This document shows, piece by piece, positions 1 to 4,661 of a stretch of DNA of 5,769 nt. Made by a program: the position numbers and the translations under genes. Positions within the stretch are counted from its first letter, which is position 1. Every line of letters starts with the position of its first letter. The stretch covers positions 1 to 5,769 of the forward strand of contig VGGM01000113.1 in assembly GCA_016868515.1 (NCBI GenBank), read 5' to 3'. The notes under the pieces are model-generated. The model searched no databases and was not told the DNA's origin. It saw only the letters and a program-made list of their open reading frames with translations. Source of the DNA: Bacteroidota bacterium (GTDB lineage Bacteria; Bacteroidota; Bacteroidia; Bacteroidales; VadinHA17).

Positions 1-585
1 TTCCAGAAGCATGCCAAGCTGAACCTCACCAATGCCTCCCCTCATCTTCACATTACCCAGAACTTTCTTCAGTCCGCCCACATCCTGTGCCAGGTTCTGC
101 ATCTCACCCAGACCCTTCTGAACACTCTCGAGCTGTTTTCCCACTAGCTCGAACGACTGACCCAGCCGCTCGTTGAGTGTCTTCTGCAGCTTCTCATCGA
201 CGGTAACACGGATATTCTCAAGCTTCTCCTCAGTGGCTTTGACCAGGTTGTTCTGCTTATCCTCAAGCTGGCTGAACTTTTCGCGCTGCAGATCGTTAAA
301 GGCCTTTACATTCTTGTCGAATGCCTCCTGGAAACCGCTGAAGGTGCGTGTCAGCGTCTCCATAAGCTCTCTGCGGTTATCGAGCGCTATCTTGTTGTTC
401 TCCTCGCGGTTGAGCCTGAAATCCTCTTTCAGGGTTTTCTCAATGGAGTCAATACCTGCACTGATGGCAGCCATTTTATCTTCAATCGACTGCAACCCGG
501 CATCTCTGCGCGGCCGGAAGGCGATAATAAGGATTATGGCTGCCGACAGCAGTACTATTATTATTATAAGCAGGGTGGTGGTCAT
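1..585 (-). CDS. rmuC: RmuC family protein, N-terminal part (truncated by window edge)
   Basis: Reading the minus strand from the ATG at 585-583 gives 195 codons without a stop, running off the left edge. Residues 3-22 are a hydrophobic anchor (TTLLIIIIVLLSAAIILII) followed by a basic FRPRR stop-transfer. Residues 30-160 are charged and heptad-like, fitting a long coiled coil. Residues 155-195 carry the conserved start of the RmuC core: QKGLGEMQNLAQDVGGLK, then VLGNVKMRGGIGEVQLGMLLE split at residue 175. RmuC proteins are membrane-anchored, nuclease-like proteins thought to limit recombination at inverted repeats; the nuclease-like core lies outside this window. The usual family length is roughly 400-500 residues, so over half is missing here. 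No clear Shine-Dalgarno precedes the start, as is usual in Bacteroidota. It is divergent from the PadR operon. The family call is firm; the exact cellular role is from the literature on the family. Confidence 0.93.
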   Translation of the reverse strand, partial: MTTTLLIIIIVLLSAAIILIIAFRPRRDAGLQSIEDKMAAISAGIDSIEKTLKEDFRLNREENNKIALDNRRELMETLTRTFSGFQEAFDKNVKAFNDLQREKFSQLEDKQNNLVKATEEKLENIRVTVDEKLQKTLNERLGQSFELVGKQLESVQKGLGEMQNLAQDVGGLKKVLGNVKMRGGIGEVQLGMLLE

Positions 586-610
586 GGTTGAAAGTTTGGG
601 CTAAGATAGG

Positions 611-700
611 GAAAAGGGCGTAAAAGGCATAAGGGGCGTAAAGGGCGTAAAAGGCGTAAAGGTCTTAGGGGACTTAGGAGACATAGGGGACATAGGGGTT
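611..700. repeat. Degenerate 9-bp periodic array (ten units)
   Basis: Ten consecutive 9-base units can be laid out without a gap. The left six follow GTAAARGGC (for example 620-628, 638-646, 647-655) and the right four follow WTAGGGGAC (665-673, 674-682, 683-691, 692-700). It lies in the divergent spacer between rmuC and the PadR operon and encodes nothing recognisable. A similar G- and TA-rich array with an 8-9 bp period occurs at 3431-3540. The function is unknown; slipped-strand expansion of a short ancestral unit is the simplest origin. Confidence 0.85.
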
Positions 701-735
701 GCTGGTTGCTGGTTGCTGGTTACTGGTTACTGGTT
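697..735. repeat. GGTTRCT heptamer array
   Basis: Five tandem heptamers, three GGTTGCT (697-717) then two GGTTACT (718-731), are followed by a partial GGTT (732-735). The array joins the 9-bp array on its left with a shared GGTT and the conserved CCCGG tail on its right. The same GGTTGC and GGTTACT pieces flank the palindrome in the spacer at 3537-3600, so this is part of a recurring composite element rather than random low complexity. Confidence 0.88.
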
Positions 736-754
736 CCCGGCCGCCGGCCGCCAA
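725..754 (+). repeat. Composite-element 3' tail, copy A
   Basis: This 30-base segment begins GGTTACTGGTTCCCGG (725-740), continues with CCGG-type GC-rich bases and ends CGCCAA. It matches 3585-3614 at 27 of 30 positions by eye; the mismatches are at 741, 742 and 748. CCGG at 737-740 and CCGG at 744-747 can pair around a three-base loop, and this is kept in copy B. In both places the tail points toward the next plus-strand gene, whose start is 72 bases away here and 20 bases away in copy B. It could be a mobile or amplified intergenic repeat; a regulatory role is not shown. Confidence 0.8.
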
Positions 755-770
755 AAAATATTTAACAAAA

Positions 771-803
771 GTTGCATTAATAAATATTTATATTTTACCT
801 TTG
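771..803 (+). promoter_or_regulatory. Bacteroidota-type promoter for the PadR operon
   Basis: TACCTTTG at 796-803 is a perfect match to the TAnnTTTG -7 box of the primary Bacteroidota sigma factor. GTTG at 771-774 is a plausible -33 element about 21 bases upstream, and the intervening DNA is strongly AT-rich. Transcription would start about 808-812, giving a leader of roughly 15-20 bases before the ATG at 827. A PadR repressor commonly binds its own promoter, so an operator probably overlaps this site, but I see no convincing dyad to assign. Confidence 0.72.
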
Positions 804-826
804 TAATATATAAGAAACCAATATAT

Positions 827-1180
827 ATGAAAAACATGATATCATCCGATCTGCTCAAGGGTTCCCTCAAAACCATTGTTCTGAAGCTTCTGCGCGATGA
901 GGGTCCGATGCACGGCTACGCGATAACCCGCCGCGTGGAGGAACTTACCGAAGGAAAAATCAGGCTTTCATACGGCGCGCTCTACCCGGTTCTGCACAAG
1001 CTCGAAAGCGAGAATGTACTGGTAACCACCTCCGAAAACTTCAACAACCGCATCCGCATCTATTACTCTCTCACCCCCGAGGGGCATTCGCTCGTAGCCG
1101 AGAAGGTGCGTGAGCTGAAGGAGTTTATCGAATCGCTTCACTGGATTACCGACATTAAACCCGGACTGAGCCATGCCTGA
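827..1180 (+). CDS. PadR family transcriptional regulator
   Basis: A 117-residue winged-helix repressor. The N-terminal part carries PadR hallmarks: LLKGSLKTIVLKLL, then DEGPMHGYAITRRVEELTEG and LSYGALYPVLHKLESENVL. The wing follows as NNRIRIYYSLTPEGHSLV, and a C-terminal helix (KVRELKEFIESL) would form the dimer interface. The length is typical of the short PadR subfamily. The reading frame is open back to 713, but that stretch translates the repeat and promoter, so ATG 827 was chosen; ATG 836 is a weaker alternative. Its TGA lies inside the start of the next gene (ATGCCTGA, 8-bp overlap), showing translational coupling. PadR genes of this type are often paired with a downstream membrane protein bearing a PadR-associated N-terminal domain, as here. 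It probably represses its own operon; the inducing signal is unknown. Confidence 0.93.
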   Translation: MKNMISSDLLKGSLKTIVLKLLRDEGPMHGYAITRRVEELTEGKIRLSYGALYPVLHKLESENVLVTTSENFNNRIRIYYSLTPEGHSLVAEKVRELKEFIESLHWITDIKPGLSHA

Positions 1181-2489
1181 GCTTTCCCTGCGCGAAATTG
1201 ACATCATTTGCCGCGACGTGCAGGGGCAGGATATCACCTTCTCGCACCTGTGCGACGAACTTGCCGACCATATCTGCTGCGACGTCGAGCATGAGATGCA
1301 GAGGGGCGGCACAACCTTCGCCGAGGCATATGCTGCAGTGCGCCGCCGCATGGGCTCGCAACGCCGCCTCCGCGAAATACAGGAAGAGACACTTTATGCA
1401 GTCGACACAAAATACCGCAAAATGAAAACAACAATGAAAGTAGCGGGTATTGCCGGAACAATCCTCTTCGGCTTTGCCTCAATGTTCAAAATTATGCACT
1501 GGCCCATGGCCGGTGTGCTGATGACCCTCGGCGCCTTCACGCTGGCATTCGTCTTTCTGCCGGCGGCCCTCGCCGTCCTCTGGAAAGAGTCGCGCAGCAG
1601 GCGTCGCATTCTACTTCTTATCTCAGCTTTCTTCGCGGCGATGTTCTTCATCGTGGGCATACTCTTCAAGGTGCAGCACTGGCCGGGCTCCAGCGTGCTT
1701 ATCACCCTGGGAGCCGTGGTGGCAATACTGCTTCTTATACCGTCACTGCTCCAAAATTCACTTGTCAGCGGGGAACGCAGGGCCGGCAAAATGGTTTACG
1801 TTGTCGGTGCATTAGCATTGGTGCTCTGCCTCGCCGGCTTTCTCTTTAAAATCATGCACTGGCCGCTTGCAGGCTTTTTTATCACCTTCGGACTGCTGGC
1901 CCTCTTCGGGGTGGCCTTCCCATGGTATATCATAGCCACAAGCCGCAACGACACCTTCGTCAGGGCCGAAAACATATTCCTGGTAATAGGCTCCCTGGCC
2001 ATCCTCATTCCGGCCGCCCTCGTAACCGCAAATATCAGTCGCAGTTACGACGCGGCCTATTATCGCAACATAGCCAGCGAGATGGTTATAAATCAATATC
2101 TTGCGGGAACCAATGCCCGGCTCCTGGCCGCAGCCGGCGATTCCGCAACAGCAGACCGGCTTAACGAGATACACCGCATGGCACTGAAGGTGTATGAACA
2201 GGTTCCGGCTTCCCTTGCAAATCCGGGCGGTGAGTATCCGCCATCACAATGGCGCACCGGTCTTGGCAATGCCCTAAGTGCCTACCGCGATTTCCTGACC
2301 GTCAACTATCCCGATCTGATTGCCCGTGGATTTGGAGATATTCTCAATACAGACACATGGTTGCCGGCCGGGGGTGAATTCACGGAAGGTATGTCTCATG
2401 AAGCTGTTTCCCATGCGTTACTGGTGATGAAGAACGGCTTGCTTAGGACAGAGAATGAGATATTGAAAGTTGTTGCTGAAGCTAACTGA
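1173..2489 (+). CDS. PadR-associated membrane protein with three GldL-like FKxxHWP hairpins
   Basis: A 438-residue protein, start fixed by the 8-bp overlap with the PadR gene. Residues 1-80 are a soluble helical domain with the HxCDELADHICCDVE pattern seen in PadR-associated (HAAS/permease-prefix-like) domains of Bacteroidota; it has four Cys (13, 27, 35, 36). Six membrane segments follow as three hairpins (about residues 88-135, 145-194, 207-255), then a seventh at 267-287. FK occurs at 105, 165 and 225, HW at 109, 169 and 229, and Pro at 130, 190 and 250, an exact 60-residue period. Basic loops (KESRSRRR, GERRAGK) put the N-terminus in the cytoplasm and the FKxxHWP turns on the outer face. 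Residues 288-438 are a periplasmic helical domain ending in W396, F403 and KNGLLRTENEILK, resembling the end of the first GldM periplasmic domain. I do not know its function; a sensor or envelope assembly role is speculative. Confidence 0.9.
   Translation: MPELSLREIDIICRDVQGQDITFSHLCDELADHICCDVEHEMQRGGTTFAEAYAAVRRRMGSQRRLREIQEETLYAVDTKYRKMKTTMKVAGIAGTILFGFASMFKIMHWPMAGVLMTLGAFTLAFVFLPAALAVLWKESRSRRRILLLISAFFAAMFFIVGILFKVQHWPGSSVLITLGAVVAILLLIPSLLQNSLVSGERRAGKMVYVVGALALVLCLAGFLFKIMHWPLAGFFITFGLLALFGVAFPWYIIATSRNDTFVRAENIFLVIGSLAILIPAALVTANISRSYDAAYYRNIASEMVINQYLAGTNARLLAAAGDSATADRLNEIHRMALKVYEQVPASLANPGGEYPPSQWRTGLGNALSAYRDFLTVNYPDLIARGFGDILNTDTWLPAGGEFTEGMSHEAVSHALLVMKNGLLRTENEILKVVAEAN
1428..1967 (+). 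repeat. Three in-gene tandem repeats of 180 bp (60 codons)
   Basis: Within the membrane protein gene, the codons for FK-x2-HW begin at 1485, 1665 and 1845, exactly 180 bases apart. The nucleotide similarity around them is still visible (TTCAAAATTATGCACTGG, CTTCAAGGTGCAGCACTGG, CTTTAAAATCATGCACTGG). Beyond that core the units match mainly at the protein level: G 11 residues after the His (120, 180, 240) and P 21 after it. This is the pattern of old internal duplication of a two-helix unit. The boundaries given are the 60-residue blocks 86-265 and are approximate. Confidence 0.85.
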
Positions 2490-2506
2490 CCATAAACTGA
2501 AATAAA

Positions 2507-3433
2507 ATGAAAAACCGGATATATAATACAGGTATTGGAGCCACACTGCTGGTATTCCTTGGTGTTCTCTTCAAAATGCAGCACTGGCCCGGTGCCTCAA
2601 TCCTCCTCTTATCAGGAATGGCGTTGCTGCTGTTCATTTTCCTCCCGCTCGCACTCCGAAGCAACTACAGGGCCGAAGGCGCAGGCACTCCGTTGCTTCA
2701 TATTGTCACATGGATTACCTGCCTGGTGGTATTCAGCGCAATGATATTCAAGATATTTCACTGGTCCGGCGCCGGATGGATGCTGATGATTGCCATCCCT
2801 TTTCCCTACGTGGTATTCCTTCCTGTCTACCTGGCGGTAACCTCGAAAAAGCCTGATCATAACATCTACAACACAGTCGCAATACTATTCCTTCTGGCCA
2901 TTATATCGGCGCAGTCGGCAATGCTCTCGCTATCGGTGTCGAAGGAGAAAATAGTCGACACCCTCAGGCTGTCAGAAACCACCGACAGGGCATCAGAGGC
3001 TTTGGTGAATATCACTCAACGCGGGACGAAGTCGGAATTAAATACCGCTATCGATGAGGCGATTAACCTTATCGGCCGCTTTGAATCAATGATGCTTAAT
3101 CAGGAAGGGATTACCCCTGCACAGTGGTCGGCCGACAGGGGCATACTTACCGACCTGTCGCTCCGGCGGAAGGCTGCCGGCAAAATCACCGGCACCGAGG
3201 GTGAAACATATTATAGAGAACTTATGGAGAGTCTTGACGGAATTGGCACCCTTCTCAGGGCAGCTCCGGGAAACACCTTGTCGGATGATGATGTCCGCCT
3301 TCTGCTTACCCCTGACCATGGTCTGGGAGAGTCTTACGAATGGCGGAAGGGCAATTTCGGAGTCAATATACAGCCATGGGCGCATGTATGGCTCGATGGA
3401 TTACAGAACCGGCTGATGATGATTATGGAGTAA
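2507..3433 (+). CDS. Membrane protein with two GldL-like hairpins and a GldM-like periplasmic domain
   Basis: A 308-residue protein starting 17 bases after the previous gene; the AT-rich leader AATAAAATG decides the start and no Shine-Dalgarno is seen. Two hairpins (about residues 9-50 and 64-111) each carry the unit: FK at 22 and 81, HW at 26 and 85, Pro at 47 and 106, 59 residues apart. The first (GVLFKMQHWPGAS) is very close to the GldL signature; the second has HWS instead of HWP. A fifth membrane segment at 120-142 runs into SLSVSKEKIVDTL, which resembles the NVSKEVLD stretch after the GldM anchor. Residues 150-308 are helical and end YEWRKGNF-x5-P-x-A-x3-L-x2-LQ, like the end of GldM domain 1. 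So one chain appears to fuse GldL-like and GldM-like parts. No acidic residue sits in the hairpin helices. It is a paralogue and likely partner of the preceding protein; the function is not established. Confidence 0.88.
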   Translation: MKNRIYNTGIGATLLVFLGVLFKMQHWPGASILLLSGMALLLFIFLPLALRSNYRAEGAGTPLLHIVTWITCLVVFSAMIFKIFHWSGAGWMLMIAIPFPYVVFLPVYLAVTSKKPDHNIYNTVAILFLLAIISAQSAMLSLSVSKEKIVDTLRLSETTDRASEALVNITQRGTKSELNTAIDEAINLIGRFESMMLNQEGITPAQWSADRGILTDLSLRRKAAGKITGTEGETYYRELMESLDGIGTLLRAAPGNTLSDDDVRLLLTPDHGLGESYEWRKGNFGVNIQPWAHVWLDGLQNRLMMIME

Positions 3434-3540
3434 TGGCGTAGTGTCGTAATGGCGTAATGGCGTAATGGCGTACTGACATAGGGGCGTAGGGGACGTAAGG
3501 GACGTAAGGGACGTATAATGGCGTAGAAGGCGTAAAGGGG
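3431..3540. repeat. Degenerate 8-9 bp TA(A/G)-rich array
   Basis: The array begins with the TAA stop codon of the preceding membrane protein gene (3431-3433). Units TAATGGCG recur at 3431, 3447, 3455 and 3463, with TAGTGTCG at 3439 and TAGGGGCG at 3479. The period then becomes nine: TAGGGGACG at 3487 and TAAGGGACG at 3496 and 3505. One 10-base unit at 3514 and further nine-base-like units follow up to 3540. It is close in composition and rhythm to the 611-700 array. On the minus strand it reads as repeated VPY and HYAITP, which is a translation of the repeat and not a protein. Confidence 0.85.
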
Positions 3541-3552
3541 TTGCGGGTTAAC

Positions 3553-3586
3553 GGGCTTCGCCCTCCGAAGCCTTGGCGAAGGAGGG
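3553..3586. repeat. REP-like palindromic element with two alternative hairpins
   Basis: Two overlapping perfect dyads are present. Hairpin 1 pairs GGCTTCG (3554-3560) with CGAAGCC (3566-3572) around a five-base loop. Hairpin 2 pairs CCCTCC (3561-3566) with GGAGGG (3581-3586), then a symmetric GAA/GAA bulge, then GCC with GGC around TT. They share 3561-3572, so only one can form at a time. The element lies between GGTTGC and GGTTACT pieces of the composite repeat. No T-run follows, so it is not a standard intrinsic terminator, although it could still protect the 3' end of the operon transcript. I have the impression of having met the CCTCC-GAAGCC-type palindrome as a dispersed repeat in environmental genomes, but cannot confirm it here. 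Confidence 0.78.
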
Positions 3587-3614
3587 TTACTGGTTCCCGG
3601 ATGCCGGTCGCCAA
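3585..3614 (+). repeat. Composite-element 3' tail, copy B
   Basis: This is the second copy of the tail at 725-754: GGTTACTGGTTCCCGG is identical for 16 bases and the last part, GCCGGTCGCCAA, differs from copy A at one base. CCGG at 3597-3600 and at 3604-3607 keeps the potential mini-hairpin with an ATG loop. It ends 20 bases before the ATG of the PIG-L gene. I saw no TAnnTTTG box between it and that gene, so the promoter of the deacetylase gene is not assigned. Confidence 0.8.
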
Positions 3615-3634
3615 CTTCTTAAAATTATAACTGT

Positions 3635-4528
3635 ATGAAACATTCAAAATTGTTCCTGTTTTATCTTCTGGTGATTACCGGACTCATCTCCTGCGGCAGG
3701 CGTGAGGATGTAAAACCTTTCGCTGCAACTGAGCAATTTTCTGATGATACTCTGTTGCTGAAAATTGAAAACAAACGTGCAATGATTGTTATTGCTCATG
3801 ATGATGATATGTGCGCGATTGCCGGTACTGCATCACTTCTGAACAGAAACGGGTGGAAGATTGCAGTTGTGAGCATTGCCCGGAACCCGGAACGCGACGC
3901 GGCACAGGTAAAGGCATGCAGCAGGATACTGGATACCGTTATGTTTGCTCAGCTCACTGCTAAGCAGATCAGAAATGACAATGAAGCGGAGAGAGAAAGT
4001 TATTATGCCTTCCCCAGAGATAGTTTCGAAATTGTCTTCAATAAGGGTATAATAGAAGAGGAGTACCTGAAACATATTAACCATTTCAATCCTGAGGTGA
4101 TTTTTACTCTCGACAATGAAATTGGCGGATATGGGCATCCGGAACATGTGCTTGTCAGCCAGATGGTTATTGATCTTGCCGCCGGGGGAAGAATCAGTCC
4201 TTCTTACATCTACCAGAGTGTTTATACCGACCATATGGAGAACAGTATAATGCAACGACATTCGGAAAGAATGAAAAGCTGGGGATTTCCGGGCGACGAG
4301 TGGGATAATGCAAAAAAAATCTATGGAGTCAATGGTATGCCTGAACCAACCGTTCAGATAAACATATCAGGCGAGGCGGTACCCAAAATGGACTACCTGC
4401 GGTCATACAACAAAAGGGAAAGAAAGACACTCGGATTTTTTGTCCCTGAATTTGAAAAGTACGATGCCGCAGAATACTTCTCCATATTCGACCGCGAATT
4501 CTTCAGGATTATCAAAGCAGGCACCTGA
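3635..4528 (+). CDS. PIG-L/LmbE-type deacetylase, predicted lipoprotein
   Basis: A 297-residue protein. Residues 1-20 form a lipoprotein signal: basic MKHSK, a hydrophobic core, and lipobox LISC with Cys20, so the mature protein is probably anchored in the envelope. MIVIAHDDDMCAIAGT (50-65) corresponds to the PIG-L signature AHPDDE: His55 and Asp58 would bind zinc and Asp57 act as base, but the Pro is replaced by Asp56 and the Glu by Met59. GYGHPEH (165-171) supplies the second motif with His168 and His171, one being the third zinc ligand. PIG-L enzymes remove N-acetyl groups from GlcNAc-type sugars; the substrate here is unknown. Composition is visibly AT-richer than the PadR operon (4021-4080 is about 30% G+C against about 63% at 1561-1620), which may mean separate origin. 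Its TGA ends a CACCTGA unit that precedes a tandem array of the same unit. Confidence 0.87.
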   Translation: MKHSKLFLFYLLVITGLISCGRREDVKPFAATEQFSDDTLLLKIENKRAMIVIAHDDDMCAIAGTASLLNRNGWKIAVVSIARNPERDAAQVKACSRILDTVMFAQLTAKQIRNDNEAERESYYAFPRDSFEIVFNKGIIEEEYLKHINHFNPEVIFTLDNEIGGYGHPEHVLVSQMVIDLAAGGRISPSYIYQSVYTDHMENSIMQRHSERMKSWGFPGDEWDNAKKIYGVNGMPEPTVQINISGEAVPKMDYLRSYNKRERKTLGFFVPEFEKYDAAEYFSIFDREFFRIIKAGT

Positions 4529-4530
4529 GC

Positions 4531-4597
4531 CACCTGTCACCTGACACCTGACACCTGTCACCTGACACCTGACACCTGACACCTGACACCTGACACC
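4531..4597. repeat. CACCTGA heptamer array
   Basis: Nine perfect-length tandem heptamers run from 4531 to 4593, seven CACCTGA and two CACCTGT (4531 and 4552), followed by a partial CACC. A tenth copy at 4522-4528, two bases to the left, contains the last codon and the TGA stop of the deacetylase gene. The spacing is strictly seven with no direct-repeat/unique-spacer alternation, so this is not a CRISPR array. A T-run at 4600-4605 follows but without a GC-rich stem, so I do not call a terminator. Confidence 0.93.
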
Positions 4598-4605
4598 AGT
4601 TTTTT

Positions 4606-4661
4606 AAATCTTAAATCAGAAATCAGATATCGGCAATCAGAAATCAGATATCAGATATCAT
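4606..4661. repeat. AAATCAG/ATATCAG heptamer array overlapping a gene end
   Basis: Eight contiguous heptamers can be laid out: AAATCTT, AAATCAG twice, ATATCGG, CAATCAG, AAATCAG, ATATCAG and ATATCAT, starting at 4606 and ending at 4661. The rightmost part is coding: on the minus strand 4661-4647 reads Met-Ile-Ser-Asp-Ile and 4646-4644 is the TGA stop of the phosphoesterase gene. The array therefore supplies the C-terminal tail of that protein. It begins eight bases after the CACCTGA array and has the same period with unrelated sequence. Confidence 0.88.

Noticed and set aside
173..604. Long plus-strand open frame of Ser/Phe/Leu-rich composition
   Set aside because: It is antisense to the clearly conserved RmuC coding sequence, and its Ser/Leu/Phe-rich composition is what the complement of a charged coiled coil gives.
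713..826. In-frame upstream extension of the PadR gene to an ATG at 713
   Set aside because: The added 38 residues translate the GGTTRCT repeat, the GC-rich tail and the promoter (TACCTTTG at 796-803), and PadR proteins of this group begin close to the SSDLLKGSLK segment.
3423..3647. Minus-strand open frame with repeated VPY and HYAITP
   Set aside because: It is a direct translation of the 8-9 bp array and the palindrome, with no independent protein features.
4531..4597. CRISPR array
   Set aside because: The units are contiguous heptamers with no unique spacers, and no cas genes are present.
4594..4612. Intrinsic terminator between the convergent genes, suggested by six T at 4600-4605
   Set aside because: No GC-rich inverted repeat immediately precedes the T-run; only weak TGT/ACA pairing within the heptamers is possible.
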